A program made the position numbers and the translations under genes. Positions 21,673-32,405 of a DNA stretch of 42,006 bases are shown in pieces. The notes beneath the pieces are model-generated. The model made no database searches. It worked only from the letters and a program-made list of their open reading frames with translations, and was not told the DNA's origin. The DNA comes from an uncultured Pelagibacteraceae bacterium (GTDB lineage Bacteria; Pseudomonadota; Alphaproteobacteria; Pelagibacterales; Pelagibacteraceae), in NCBI GenBank assembly GCA_902620265.1, contig CACNHI010000005.1, forward strand, positions 1 to 42,006, written 5' to 3'. The first letter of the stretch is position 1, and every line of letters starts with the position of its first letter.

Positions 21673-22048
21673 GTTTCTCCTCTATTTTTTTTGCTTCAGT
21701 TAAAATAATTGTTAAATTTGAGTAAGGTTTTTTAATTGGTGCAGCTCTACCTTTTGCTCTAGCTCTAAATCTTTTCATTACAACCTGTTTTCCGCAGAAG
21801 GCCTCTTTAACAACAAGTTTATCAATATCATACTGAAAATTATTCTCAGCATTAGCTATTGCTGAGGATAATGTTTTTTTTACATCATTTGAAATTCTTT
21901 TATCAGAAAATGTTAAATCTCTAACAGCAACATCGACCTTCTTGCCAACTATTGATCTTAAAATTGGTTTTAGTTTTCTTGTGCTAGACCTAACGTTCTT
22001 ATTTATAGATTTTACAATTTTTTCTGTTTTTTTATCTTTTTTTGCCAT
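21656..22048 (-). CDS. rplV: 50S ribosomal protein L22
   Basis: [50 protein letters not shown]...[28 protein letters not shown]. Confidence 0.95.
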   Translation of the reverse strand: MAKKDKKTEKIVKSINKNVRSSTRKLKPILRSIVGKKVDVAVRDLTFSDKRISNDVKKTLSSAIANAENNFQYDIDKLVVKEAFCGKQVVMKRFRARAKGRAAPIKKPYSNLTIILTEAKKIEEKHGTKS

Positions 22049-22050
22049 TC

Positions 22051-22359
22051 TTATTTTTTCACCTCTGATTTTGTGTCTGTGCCCTCTTTTGCTTTTTTAT
22101 CTGCTGGTGTGTGACCAAAAAACTGCCTTGTTGGTGCGAATTCGCCAAACTTATGTCCTACCATATCTTCTGATACTGTAATTGGAATAAACTTTTTTCC
22201 ATTATAAATTAAAAAGCTAATACCAACAAAATCTGGAATAATTGTTGATTTCCTAGACCAAATTTTTATTGGCTTTTTGTTTGGATCATTTTTTTGTTTA
22301 TCAACTTTTTTGATAACACTTTCCTCTACAAAGGGTCCTTTCCAAATTGATCGTGCCAT
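22051..22359 (-). CDS. rpsS: 30S ribosomal protein S19
   Basis: [18 protein letters not shown]...[53 protein letters not shown]. Confidence 0.97.
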   Translation of the reverse strand: MARSIWKGPFVEESVIKKVDKQKNDPNKKPIKIWSRKSTIIPDFVGISFLIYNGKKFIPITVSEDMVGHKFGEFAPTRQFFGHTPADKKAKEGTDTKSEVKK

Positions 22360-22361
22360 AT

Positions 22362-23198
22362 CTACCTATTTTTCTTTTTCCTTCTTCTTGAGACTATAAA
22401 TTTATCAGTTCGTTTATTATCTCTGGTTTTTAATCCTTTTGCTGATTGTCCTGTTGGTGATACAGGATGTCTTCCACCAGCTGACTTACCTTCACCACCA
22501 CCATGTGGATGATCTACAGGATTTTTTACAACACCTCTTGTATGAGGTCTAATTCCTAACCATCTAGATCTACCAGCTTTTCCGATTTTAATATTTTTTT
22601 GATCAGGATTGGACAGAACTCCTATTGTTGCCATACATCTTGAATTTATCTTTCTTACTTCTCCTGAGGTCATTTTCACTAAGGAATAATTTCCATCTAC
22701 CCCAGATACCGTCACTGAAGTTCCAGCAGATCTTGCAATTTTTCCACCTGCTCCAGGTTGCAATTCAACATTATGTATCTCAATACCAGTAGGTATTTCC
22801 TGCAAAGGCATACAATTACCAACTTTAATTTCTATATTTGATCCATTTTGTACTTTATCTCCTACTTTAATTTTTTGAGGAGCTAGATAATAAAATTTTT
22901 TACCATCTTCAAATTTAACCAACATTATATGACAAGATCTATTTGGATCATATTCTATACGTTCTACCTCAGCAGCAGAATCGAACTTTCTTCTGTAAAA
23001 ATCTACATTTCTATATTTTTGTTTATGTCCTCCGCCGTGATTTCTTGAAGTTATTCTACCAAGATTATTTCTACCTTTGGAAGAGTTATTAATAGATGTA
23101 AGGGGTTTAAAGGGTTTTCCCTTCCATAAACCTGTTCGATCAATCAAAACTGTACCTCTTGTAGTTTTTGTATATGGTTTAAAAGATTTTAGTGCCAT
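22362..23198 (-). CDS. rplB: 50S ribosomal protein L2
   Basis: [29 protein letters not shown]...[32 protein letters not shown]. Confidence 0.98.
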   Translation of the reverse strand: MALKSFKPYTKTTRGTVLIDRTGLWKGKPFKPLTSINNSSKGRNNLGRITSRNHGGGHKQKYRNVDFYRRKFDSAAEVERIEYDPNRSCHIMLVKFEDGKKFYYLAPQKIKVGDKVQNGSNIEIKVGNCMPLQEIPTGIEIHNVELQPGAGGKIARSAGTSVTVSGVDGNYSLVKMTSGEVRKINSRCMATIGVLSNPDQKNIKIGKAGRSRWLGIRPHTRGVVKNPVDHPHGGGEGKSAGGRHPVSPTGQSAKGLKTRDNKRTDKFIVSRRRKKKNR

Positions 23199-23200
23199 GA

Positions 23201-23494
23201 TTAAATTCCCGTAGTCAAATCAATCGTTTGACCCTTTTTTAATGTTATTATTGCTTTTTTGTAACCTTTAACTTTAACTTTTCTTCCTCTAGTAAGTTTA
23301 GTTCTGGGTTGTTTAATAATGATGTTTACTTTCGTAACATTAACTTTAAATATTTTCTCTATATTTTTTTTAATTATTTCCTTATTTGTTGAATTTGGGA
23401 CTTTAAAAACAATTTTATTTTGATCAGACATATTTGTAGACTTTTCAGTAACTATAGGAGATAAAATTTTATCGTATGAATGAAATTTATGCAT
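23201..23494 (-). CDS. rplW: 50S ribosomal protein L23
   Basis: YDKILSPIVTEKSTNMSDQNKIVFKVPNSTNKEIIKKNIEKIFKVNVTKVN. Confidence 0.95.
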   Translation of the reverse strand: MHKFHSYDKILSPIVTEKSTNMSDQNKIVFKVPNSTNKEIIKKNIEKIFKVNVTKVNIIIKQPRTKLTRGRKVKVKGYKKAIITLKKGQTIDLTTGI

Positions 23495-24110
23495 ATTTTT
23501 TCTCTAACTCCCTCATGGATGTTTCTGTAAATATAATTTTTTTGAATTTTATTACATCATAACTACTGAAATGGTTTACATCTGTTACCTTAACATTTGG
23601 TATGTTTTTTATTGATCTTAGAATTTTGTTTTTTGAGGATTTGTCTAAAATCATTAATGAGTCTTTTGCCTTAAATTTTTCTAAAATTTTATTCATTTCT
23701 TTAGTTTTTGAAATTTCATTCTCAAAGTCAGAAAAAATAATTAAATTTTTCTCATTATTTTTTTCTGTTATTAGAGAAGTAATACTTTTCTTTTTTTCAC
23801 TTTTGTTTATTTTTCTTACTTTGTAATTATCTTCACCTTTTGGACCATGAGCTATACCTCCACCAATGAATATTGGGGCCTTTCTGCTTGCGTGTCTAGC
23901 ATTACCTGTACCTTTTTGAGCATATATTTTAGAGGTAGATCCTATAATCTCATTTTTTTGTTTGGTTTTAGCTTTTCTTCCTTTGTAATTTGCATTAGTT
24001 TTATAAAGCAATTTACTAACAAGTTTTCTATTTATTTTTGATGCTATTATTGAATCTAGAATTTCAATAGAGTCTTTTTTGCCGTCTAAACTTAATTTAT
24101 CAATTTTCAT
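23487..24110 (-). CDS. rplD: 50S ribosomal protein L4
   Basis: GRKAKTKQKNEIIGSTSKIYAQKGTGNARHASRKAPIFIGGGIAHGPK; position between L3 and L23. Confidence 0.95.
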   Translation of the reverse strand: MKIDKLSLDGKKDSIEILDSIIASKINRKLVSKLLYKTNANYKGRKAKTKQKNEIIGSTSKIYAQKGTGNARHASRKAPIFIGGGIAHGPKGEDNYKVRKINKSEKKKSITSLITEKNNEKNLIIFSDFENEISKTKEMNKILEKFKAKDSLMILDKSSKNKILRSIKNIPNVKVTDVNHFSSYDVIKFKKIIFTETSMRELEKKYA

Positions 24111-24111
24111 T

Positions 24112-24822
24112 TTATTTCTTTTTTTTTTCAGGTATTTTTTTTAATTTTTCAATCGCTTCAATTTTTTCTTTAATTGTAAGTTTGTTGATATTTTTTACTG
24201 ATGTTTTTACCAAAATTTCAGTATTTTTTGCGCCAGGTATTGATCCTTTTATAAACAAAAGATCATTTTCTAAATCTGACTTAATTATTTCTATATTTTG
24301 CATAGTTCTTATTTTATCACCCATATGACCTGCCATTTTTTTTCCTTTAAAAACTTTACCAGGGTCCTGTCTTTGACCTGTAGAGCCATGTGATCTATGA
24401 GATACTGAAACACCGTGAGTTGCTCTTAACCCGCTAAAATTATGTCTTTTCATACCACCAGCAAAACCTTTTCCTATAGTTTTTGATCTAATGTCTACAA
24501 ATTTAACATCTTTAAAAATCTCTAATCCAAATTCATTTCCAGCTTTATAAATTGCAGTATCTTTGACTTTAAATTCTTTTAGCCTCTTTTTTGGTTCAGT
24601 ATTTTTTTTTGAAAAGTATCCTTTCATAGCCTTTGTCAGTTTGGAATTTTTTATTTTTCCAAATCCTAATTGTATTGCTTTGTAACCACGGTCTTTTTCC
24701 TCAATAACATTTATTATTCTTCCTTTTTCAATCTTCAGAACAGTTACAGGGACAGACTGTCCAGTTTTATAAAACTCCCTAGTCATTCCAATTTTTTTTC
24801 CTAATAGTCCAATTTCATTCAT
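24112..24822 (-). CDS. rplC: 50S ribosomal protein L3
   Basis: GLLGKKIGMTREF...GKGFAGGMKRHNFSGLRATHGVSVSHRSHGSTGQRQDPGKVFKGKKMAGHMGD. Confidence 0.97.
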   Translation of the reverse strand: MNEIGLLGKKIGMTREFYKTGQSVPVTVLKIEKGRIINVIEEKDRGYKAIQLGFGKIKNSKLTKAMKGYFSKKNTEPKKRLKEFKVKDTAIYKAGNEFGLEIFKDVKFVDIRSKTIGKGFAGGMKRHNFSGLRATHGVSVSHRSHGSTGQRQDPGKVFKGKKMAGHMGDKIRTMQNIEIIKSDLENDLLFIKGSIPGAKNTEILVKTSVKNINKLTIKEKIEAIEKLKKIPEKKKK

Positions 24823-24829
24823 AATTTTT

Positions 24830-25138
24830 TTAGATTTTAATTTCTACATCTACTCCAGAAGCTAGATCTAATTTCATTAATGCTTCTACTGTTTGAGGTG
24901 TTGGTTCAATTATATCAATCAATCTTTTATGTGTTCTAGTTTCAAACTGTTCTCTACTTTTTTTATCTATATGTGGGGATCTTAAAACTGTATACCTTTC
25001 AATTTTAGTTGGTAAAGGTATTGGGCCTTTAATGTTAGCTCCAGTCCTTTTTACAGTATTTACAATTTCCTCAGTTGATTGATCTAATACCTTATTGTCA
25101 TAAGCTCTTAATTTAATTCTTATATTTTGTTTCTGCAT
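24830..25138 (-). CDS. rpsJ: 30S ribosomal protein S10
   Basis: [73 protein letters not shown]. Confidence 0.98.
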   Translation of the reverse strand: MQKQNIRIKLRAYDNKVLDQSTEEIVNTVKRTGANIKGPIPLPTKIERYTVLRSPHIDKKSREQFETRTHKRLIDIIEPTPQTVEALMKLDLASGVDVEIKI

Positions 25139-25144
25139 ATTTTT

Positions 25145-27220
25145 TTATCCAGTTTTTTTTGTTACCTCATCTTGAACATTTTGTGGGACTTTCGCATAAT
25201 GATCAAAAAACATCGAATATTGAGCTCTTCCTTGAGACATTGATCTTAAATTATTAATATATCCAAACATATTAGCTAAGGGGACCATTGCAGTTATGAC
25301 CGTTGCATTTCCTCGTTGCTCTTGCGTATTTATTTGTCCTCTTCTACTATTTAAATCTCCAATTACATCTCCCATGTAATCTTCGGGAGTTACTACCTCT
25401 ACTCTCATTACAGGTTCCAATAACTTTAAAGTGGCTCTAGTGCATGCCTCTTTAAAACATTGTCTTGAGGCTAGCTCAAAAGCTAAAACACTAGAGTCTA
25501 CATCATGGTGCAATCCATCAAGTATAGTTACTTTATAATCAATTAGTGGGAAACCTGCTAAAATTCCGTTGTCCGCTACTGTTTCAACTCCTTTTTCTAC
25601 ACCTGGGATAAATTCTTTTGGAATTGCCCCACCTTTAATTTTACTCTCAATTTCTCTGCCTTTACCAGGTTCCAAAGGTTCTACTGAAAGTTTAACTCTA
25701 GCAAATTGGCCTGCGCCTCCGCTTTGCTTTTTGTGCGTATAATCAAATTCAGTATTTTTTTCTATTGTTTCTCTATAAGCTACTTGTGGTGCTCCAACGT
25801 TAGCCTCAACTTTAAATTCTCTCTTCATTCGATCCACAATGATATCTAGGTGTAGCTCTCCCATACCTTTAATTATTGTTTGCCCTGACTCTTCATCCGA
25901 ACTAACCCTAAATGATGGATCTTCTTTCGCAAGTCTACCAAGAGCTTCACCCATTTTTTCCTGGTCTCCTTTTGTTTTTGGCTCGACTGCAATTTCAATT
26001 ACAGGATCAGGGAACTCCATAGGTTCAAGTAAGACAGGGTTGTCTTCATCGGACAATGTATGTCCTGTTATTGTATTTTTAAGTCCTGCTAAGGCAACAA
26101 TATCTCCTGAATTAGCCTCTTTGATATCCTCTCTTGAATTTGCATGCATCAATAACATTCTTCCAACTCTTTCCTCTTTATCTTTTGAAGTATTGTAAAT
26201 TGCAGTACCAGTTTTAACAGTTCCAGAATAAACTCTTATAAAAGTTAAAGATCCAACAAACGGATCGTTTGCTACTTTGAATGCTAATGCTGAAAATGGT
26301 GCATTATCCTCAAATTTCATAGTAATTTCATCTTCAGAATTAGGTTTAGTACCTTTTATAGAACCAATATCTTGTGGGCTTGGTAAATAATCAACAACTG
26401 CATCTAATAAAGGTTGTACACCTTTGTTTTTAAAAGCTGAGCCAGTAAGCACTGGAACAAAATCAAAATTTAGACAACCTTTTCTTACACATTTAATTAA
26501 ATCCTCAGTGGATATTGCCTCTCCATTTAGATAACTTTCCATTAATTTTTCATCTTGCTCTACAGCTGTTTCTACTAGTTCTTGTCTATATTTCTCACAT
26601 ATTTCTTTTAAATCTGATGGTATATCTTTTTCTTCCCATTCAGCGCCTAGGTCTTCATTTTTCCATACGATAGCTTTCATTTTAATCAGATCTACTACGC
26701 CCTGCAATGAAGCTTCTACTCCAATTGGAATTTGCATAACTAAAGGTTTTGCTCCAAGTCTATCTTTTATCATGTCTACACATCTAAAAAAATCAGCACC
26801 TGTTCTGTCTAGTTTGTTAACAAAACAAATCCTCGGGACTTTATACTTGTCAGCTTGTCTCCAAACTGTTTCTGATTGTGGTTCAACACCTGCTACACCA
26901 TCAAAAACAGCAACTGCTCCATCTAATACTTTGAGAGATCTTTCTACCTCAATCGTAAAGTCTACGTGGCCAGGTGTATCTATAATATTTATTCTATAAT
27001 CTCTCCAAAAACATGTTGTTGCGGCAGAGGTAATAGTTATGCCTCTTTCCTGCTCTTGTTCCATCCAGTCCATTGTAGCTGCACCATCATGAACCTCACC
27101 AATTTTGTGACTTTTCCCAGTATAGTATAAAATTCTTTCTGTAGTAGTTGTTTTACCAGCATCAATATGAGCCATGATACCAATATTTCTATACTTATCT
27201 AATTTATGTGTTCTACTCAT
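25145..27220 (-). CDS. fusA: Elongation factor G
   Basis: [35 protein letters not shown]...[15 protein letters not shown]...[10 protein letters not shown]. Likely start ATG at 27220-27218, so the ORF-track start 27334 (inside rpsG) is too long. Confidence 0.97.
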   Translation of the reverse strand: MSRTHKLDKYRNIGIMAHIDAGKTTTTERILYYTGKSHKIGEVHDGAATMDWMEQEQERGITITSAATTCFWRDYRINIIDTPGHVDFTIEVERSLKVLDGAVAVFDGVAGVEPQSETVWRQADKYKVPRICFVNKLDRTGADFFRCVDMIKDRLGAKPLVMQIPIGVEASLQGVVDLIKMKAIVWKNEDLGAEWEEKDIPSDLKEICEKYRQELVETAVEQDEKLMESYLNGEAISTEDLIKCVRKGCLNFDFVPVLTGSAFKNKGVQPLLDAVVDYLPSPQDIGSIKGTKPNSEDEITMKFEDNAPFSALAFKVANDPFVGSLTFIRVYSGTVKTGTAIYNTSKDKEERVGRMLLMHANSREDIKEANSGDIVALAGLKNTITGHTLSDEDNPVLLEPMEFPDPVIEIAVEPKTKGDQEKMGEALGRLAKEDPSFRVSSDEESGQTIIKGMGELHLDIIVDRMKREFKVEANVGAPQVAYRETIEKNTEFDYTHKKQSGGAGQFARVKLSVEPLEPGKGREIESKIKGGAIPKEFIPGVEKGVETVADNGILAGFPLIDYKVTILDGLHHDVDSSVLAFELASRQCFKEACTRATLKLLEPVMRVEVVTPEDYMGDVIGDLNSRRGQINTQEQRGNATVITAMVPLANMFGYINNLRSMSQGRAQYSMFFDHYAKVPQNVQDEVTKKTG

Positions 27221-27227
27221 AATTTTT

Positions 27228-27698
27228 TTACCATCTAAAATGTGCAAATGCTTTGTTTGACTCAGCCATTTTATGCGTATCTTCTTTTTTTTTGATCGCA
27301 GATCCTCTGTTTTGATAAGCATCAAATATTTCATTAAATATTTTATCAGACATATTTTTATCTTTTCTTTTTCTTGACGCGTCTATTAGCCATCTTAATG
27401 CAAGTGCTTGTGATCTTTTAGCCTTAACCTCAACGGGTACTTGATAAGTTGCACCACCTACTCTTCTTGATCTTACTTCTACTGTTGGTTTAATATTATT
27501 TATTGCCTGGTTGAAAATATTAATTGGTTCATCTTTAGTTTTTGATTTTATCTTATCAATAGCGTCATATATTATTTTTTCTGCAATTGTTTTCTTGCCA
27601 TCATACATTATTGAATTAATTAATTTTGGAATGACTACAGACTTAAACTTAGGATCAACTACTGGTATCTTTTTGGGAGCTTTTCTTTTCCTAGACAT
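27228..27698 (-). CDS. rpsG: 30S ribosomal protein S7
   Basis: [42 protein letters not shown]...[19 protein letters not shown]. Confidence 0.97.
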   Translation of the reverse strand: MSRKRKAPKKIPVVDPKFKSVVIPKLINSIMYDGKKTIAEKIIYDAIDKIKSKTKDEPINIFNQAINNIKPTVEVRSRRVGGATYQVPVEVKAKRSQALALRWLIDASRKRKDKNMSDKIFNEIFDAYQNRGSAIKKKEDTHKMAESNKAFAHFRW

Positions 27699-27700
27699 GA

Positions 27701-28072
27701 TTACTTACCTTTTTTAGCACCATATTTTGAACGTTGTTGTTTCCTTGCTGTAACTCCTTGAGTATCAAGATTTCCTCTTAAAATATGATATCTTACACCA
27801 GGCAAGTCTTTTACACGACCTCCTCTAATCAAAACAACCGAATGTTCTTGTAAGTTATGTCCTTCCCCAGGAATATATGATGTAACTTCGTGGCCATTTG
27901 ATAAACGTACTCTGGCAACTTTTCTTAGAGCTGAATTAGGTTTTTTTGGAGTAGTGGTATAAACTTTTACACAGACACCACGCTTTTGAGGAGATTTCTC
28001 CAAAGCTGGTACTTTGTCCCTCGAGGCTGGCTTTTGTCTCTTTTTCCTTAACAATTGATTTATTGTAGGCAT
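27701..28072 (-). CDS. rpsL: 30S ribosomal protein S12
   Basis: [15 protein letters not shown]...[52 protein letters not shown]. Confidence 0.98.
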   Translation of the reverse strand: MPTINQLLRKKRQKPASRDKVPALEKSPQKRGVCVKVYTTTPKKPNSALRKVARVRLSNGHEVTSYIPGEGHNLQEHSVVLIRGGRVKDLPGVRYHILRGNLDTQGVTARKQQRSKYGAKKGK

Positions 28073-28177
28073 AATTTTTACAAAATAATAATGGATGAAA
28101 CTAAAAACGACCTAAAATAATGTTGTGGCAGCGTTTAATACCCCAATGGTATTACATTCCAACCAAAAATTATCGCC

Positions 28178-28205
28178 AAATTACTATAGAATTTATATTT
28201 GTCAA
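28178..28205 (-). promoter_or_regulatory. Candidate promoter for the str-S10-spc unit
   Basis: On - strand TTGACA (28205-28200), 16-nt spacer, weak TAATTT (28183-28178), in the 162-bp rpoC-rpsL gap. Confidence 0.3.
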
Positions 28206-28234
28206 ATTAAAATACTTGATATTGTAGGTTATTT

Positions 28235-31200
28235 TTATTGATTTACTTGGGTTTCTGACGTTTCAGAGGTTTGTTGTTCTGATAAGAATTTTTCATCATC
28301 CTTCAAAGCTTTTCTATTCCAATCATTCTTAATGCTTCCAGTTCCAGCTGGTACTAAACGTCCTACAATTACATTTTCTTTTAACCCCTGAAGAACGTCA
28401 ACTTTTCCTTTTATTGCAGCATCTGTCAAAACTCTTGTGGTCTCTTGAAATGATGCCGCTGAAATGAATGACTCTGTTTGTAATGATGCTTTTGTTATTC
28501 CCATTAATACACGTTCACCTGATGCTGGCTTTTTGTTATTTTTCTTCAATTCTTCATTCATGCTTTCAAATTTAATTCGATCGACTATTTCGCCCGGTAA
28601 TAAACTTGAGTCACCAGAATTTTTAACCTCAATTTTTTTGAGCATTTGTCTTAGAATTGTTTCAATATGTTTGTCATTAATTACTACACCTTGAAGTCTA
28701 TAAACTTCTTGAACTTGATTTACAAAATATTCAGTCAATTCTTCAATACCCAATATTCTTAGTATATCATGTGGTAAAGGTTGGCCGTCTAATAAGTATT
28801 CACCTTTTTTTATTATTTCTCCCTCATTAAAATTGATATGTTTTCCTTTTGGAATTAGATAATTAGAACTTTCCCCATTTTCAGCAACAATGGATATTCT
28901 TTGTTTACCTCTTACTTCTTTTCCAAACAAGACCTTTCCATCATTTTCTGCAATTATTGCACTATCTTTAGCTTTTCTTGCTTCAAACAATTCTGCAACA
29001 CGTGGTAAACCCCCCGTGATATCTTTTGTTTTAGATGTTTCTTTTGGTAAACGTGCAATAACATCACCTGCTGAGATTTTTTGACCATCTTTAACTGACA
29101 ATATCGAGTCAGGTACTAGATAATATCTCGCTTCATTATCATCCGCTTTTTTAATCACATTTCCCTTATCATCTCTCAAAGTAATTCTTGGTTTAAGATC
29201 AGTGTTTTTAGATTGTGATCTCCAATCTAATACAGATTTTGACGCTATACCTGTAGCATCGTCTACGGTCTCTGATAATGAAACTCCATCAATTAAATCT
29301 ACAAAATTCACTATACCACTTTTTTCTGCGATAACAGGTGTTGTATAAGGATCCCATTCACAAATCTTAGAGTTTTTCTTTATTTTTTCTCCGTTTTTAA
29401 AAAATAACTTTGATCCATAAGGAACCTTATAAATTGCAATTTGTAAGCCTTTATCATCCTCTAAGGAAAGTTGAGTGTTTCTACCCATTACAATTAGATT
29501 TTTTTTGGAATCTTCAATTAAGTTTGTATTTATTATTTTTAATGTCCCCTCATTTTTACTTACAATTTGAGAGTCTTGTTTTATTGAGGCAGTTCCACCA
29601 ACGTGAAATGTTCTCATAGTTAACTGGGTTCCAGGTTCACCAATCGACTGTGCAGAAATCATTCCAATTGCCTCACCAACATGAACCATTTTGCCTCTGG
29701 ATAAATCTCTTCCATAGCTCATTGCACAAACACCTTCTTTTGATCCACATGTTATTACTGAATAAACTCTTATCGATTTTACTCCCGCAGCATCAATTTT
29801 TTCACATCCTGACTCATCAATCATTTCTCCTTTTTTAATAATTGTCTCTCCTGAAATAGGATTTTTTATATCGCTTGCAGCTATTCTTCCTAAAGCTCTT
29901 TCTGATAAAGCTACAATAACATTTCCTCCCTCGATAATCTCAGAGAGAGCAATGCTCCCTCGAGTTTTACAATCACAATCTTTTTTAGTTATTGTTAAAT
30001 CTTGAGCTACATCGCACAATCTTCTCGTTAAATAACCAGAATTAGCAGTTTTTAAAGCCGTATCAGCTAAACCTTTCCTTGCTCCGTGTGTAGAGTTAAA
30101 ATATTCTAAAGCTGTTAATCCCTCTTTAAAATTAGATGTAATTGGGGACTCTATAATCTCACCGGATGGTTTTGCTATAAGTCCTCTCATTCCAGCAAGC
30201 TGTTTCATTTGTGCTGCAGATCCTCTTGCCCCTGAATCAGCCATCATAAAAACTGAATTTATTTTCAAACCATCTTTTGTTGTCTCTGTTGCTGAGATTC
30301 TTTTCATCATTTCACCAGCTACACGGTCCGTACATTTCGACCATGCATCAACTACTTTATTATACTTTTCCCCTCTAGTTATTAGACCCTCAGAATATTG
30401 ATTCTCATAATCAGCTATTAATTTTTTTGTTTCATTAATTAATTGAGATTTATTTTCTGGTATTATCAGGTCATCTTTACCAAATGATATTCCAGCTTTA
30501 AAGGCATGTTTAAAACCTAGATCTTTTAATTTATCACAAAATATTACTGTACTTTTTTGACCTGTAAATCTAAATACAATATCGATAACTTCTGATACTG
30601 TTCTTTTTGGTAAAAGCCTATCTATCAGTGAGAATTTAATATCTTTGTGCTTCGGAAGTAAATTTGCAAGAAGAAATCTTCCAGCTGTGCTTGTAAATTT
30701 TTGGTTAATATGTTTACCTGTTTCATCTACAGTTTCAAATCTTGATATAATTCTTGAATGCACATTTATACTCCCAGACTCCAAACCTTGTTCTATTTCT
30801 GAATTATTTACAAAATATCCTTCGACTTTATCTGTTTGATATGGAGGTTGAGATAAATAGTAAATACCTAATATCATATCCTGACTTGGAACAATTATTG
30901 GCTTACCATTTGATGGACTTAAAATATTATTAGTAGACATCATTAAAACTCTTGCTTCTAATTGTGCTTCTAAGCTTAATGGAATATGAACTGCCATTTG
31001 ATCTCCATCGAAATCAGCATTGAAAGCTGCACAGGTCAATGGATGCAATTCTATTGCATCTCCCTCAATCAATTTTGGCTCAAAGGCTTGGACTCCCAAT
31101 CTATGAAGTGTTGGAGCTCTATTCAAGAGGATAGGATGTTCTCTAACAATTAATTCAAGTGCGTCCCAAACTGCATTTGTCTCTTTTTCCACTAATTTTT

Positions 31201-32404
31201 TAGCTTGTTTAATAGTTGATGCTAAACCTAATTTATTTAATCTTGCGTATAAAAAAGGTTTAAATAATTCTAATGCCATTTTTTTTGGTAATCCGCATTC
31301 ATGTAATTTCAAATCTGGTCCAACAACGATTACTGATCTTCCTGAATAGTCTACTCTTTTACCTAGTAAATTCTGTCTAAATCTACCCTGCTTTCCTTTT
31401 AACATTTCAGCAAGAGATTTTAATGGTCTTTTACCAGTCCCAGTTATAACTCTTCCTCTTCTTCCATTATCAAATAATGCATCGACAGACTCTTGTAACA
31501 TTCTTTTCTCATTTCTAACAATTATGTCTGGAGCTTTTAGATCCATTAATCTTTTAAGTCTGTTATTTCTATTTATTACTCTTCGGTATAGATCATTAAG
31601 ATCTGAGGTAGCAAATCTCCCACCATCAAGTGGAACTAAAGGTCTTAATTCAGGTGGAATTACTGGAATAGTAGTTAATATCATCCATTCTGGTTTATTC
31701 CCGGTCTCTATGAATGAATCTATTAATTTTAATCTTTTAATAGATCTTTCCTCAGCTACTTTTGATTTAGTCTCATTTATATTCTTACGAAGGGTTTCTT
31801 TTTCCTTATTAAGGTCAATTGATTTTAATATTTCTAATATTGCCTCTGCTCCAATTCCAGCTGTAAAAGACTCGTCACCAAATTCCTCTTGATATTTATT
31901 TAATTCATCTTCATTTAAAAGTTGGTTTTTTTTTAAACTTGTTAGTCCAGGTTCAATTACAATAAAGCTTTCAAAATAAAGAACTCTTTCAACTTCTTTT
32001 AATTTCATATCTATAGCCAATGAAATTCTGCTTGGTAAAGATTTTAAAAACCAAATATGAGCCACTGGTGTTGCAAGATTTATATGACCCATTCTTTCTC
32101 TTCTTACATTAGATTTTGTAACTTCGACTCCACACTTTTCACAAATTATTCCTCTAAATTTCATTCGCTTGTATTTTCCACACAAACACTCATAATCTTT
32201 TATAGGTCCAAAGATTCTTGCACAAAATAATCCATCTTTTTCAGGTCTAAAAGTTCTATAGTTTATAGTCTCTGGTTTCTTGATTTCCCCATAAGTCCAT
32301 GACTTGATTTTCTCAGGACTTGCTAGAGTAATTTTAATACTATTAAAATTCTGAGCTTCTGAAATGCTTGTATCTTTAAATAAATCTTTTAAATCTTTTT
32401 TCAT
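28235..32404 (-). CDS. rpoC: DNA-directed RNA polymerase beta' subunit
   Basis: [68 protein letters not shown] motifs. Confidence 0.99.
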   Translation of the reverse strand: MKKDLKDLFKDTSISEAQNFNSIKITLASPEKIKSWTYGEIKKPETINYRTFRPEKDGLFCARIFGPIKDYECLCGKYKRMKFRGIICEKCGVEVTKSNVRRERMGHINLATPVAHIWFLKSLPSRISLAIDMKLKEVERVLYFESFIVIEPGLTSLKKNQLLNEDELNKYQEEFGDESFTAGIGAEAILEILKSIDLNKEKETLRKNINETKSKVAEERSIKRLKLIDSFIETGNKPEWMILTTIPVIPPELRPLVPLDGGRFATSDLNDLYRRVINRNNRLKRLMDLKAPDIIVRNEKRMLQESVDALFDNGRRGRVITGTGKRPLKSLAEMLKGKQGRFRQNLLGKRVDYSGRSVIVVGPDLKLHECGLPKKMALELFKPFLYARLNKLGLASTIKQAKKLVEKETNAVWDALELIVREHPILLNRAPTLHRLGVQAFEPKLIEGDAIELHPLTCAAFNADFDGDQMAVHIPLSLEAQLEARVLMMSTNNILSPSNGKPIIVPSQDMILGIYYLSQPPYQTDKVEGYFVNNSEIEQGLESGSINVHSRIISRFETVDETGKHINQKFTSTAGRFLLANLLPKHKDIKFSLIDRLLPKRTVSEVIDIVFRFTGQKSTVIFCDKLKDLGFKHAFKAGISFGKDDLIIPENKSQLINETKKLIADYENQYSEGLITRGEKYNKVVDAWSKCTDRVAGEMMKRISATETTKDGLKINSVFMMADSGARGSAAQMKQLAGMRGLIAKPSGEIIESPITSNFKEGLTALEYFNSTHGARKGLADTALKTANSGYLTRRLCDVAQDLTITKKDCDCKTRGSIALSEIIEGGNVIVALSERALGRIAASDIKNPISGETIIKKGEMIDESGCEKIDAAGVKSIRVYSVITCGSKEGVCAMSYGRDLSRGKMVHVGEAIGMISAQSIGEPGTQLTMRTFHVGGTASIKQDSQIVSKNEGTLKIINTNLIEDSKKNLIVMGRNTQLSLEDDKGLQIAIYKVPYGSKLFFKNGEKIKKNSKICEWDPYTTPVIAEKSGIVNFVDLIDGVSLSETVDDATGIASKSVLDWRSQSKNTDLKPRITLRDDKGNVIKKADDNEARYYLVPDSILSVKDGQKISAGDVIARLPKETSKTKDITGGLPRVAELFEARKAKDSAIIAENDGKVLFGKEVRGKQRISIVAENGESSNYLIPKGKHINFNEGEIIKKGEYLLDGQPLPHDILRILGIEELTEYFVNQVQEVYRLQGVVINDKHIETILRQMLKKIEVKNSGDSSLLPGEIVDRIKFESMNEELKKNNKKPASGERVLMGITKASLQTESFISAASFQETTRVLTDAAIKGKVDVLQGLKENVIVGRLVPAGTGSIKNDWNRKALKDDEKFLSEQQTSETSETQVNQ

Positions 32405-32405
32405 A

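Noticed and set aside
25839-26198. 119-aa + strand ORF
   Set aside because: Antisense to fusA; low-complexity Ser-rich translation, no family signature.
27221-27334. N-terminal extension of EF-G in the ORF track
   Set aside because: It overlaps rpsG; the conserved EF-G start [24 protein letters not shown] begins at 27220.
31524-31892. 122-aa + strand ORF
   Set aside because: Antisense to rpoC; no supporting features.
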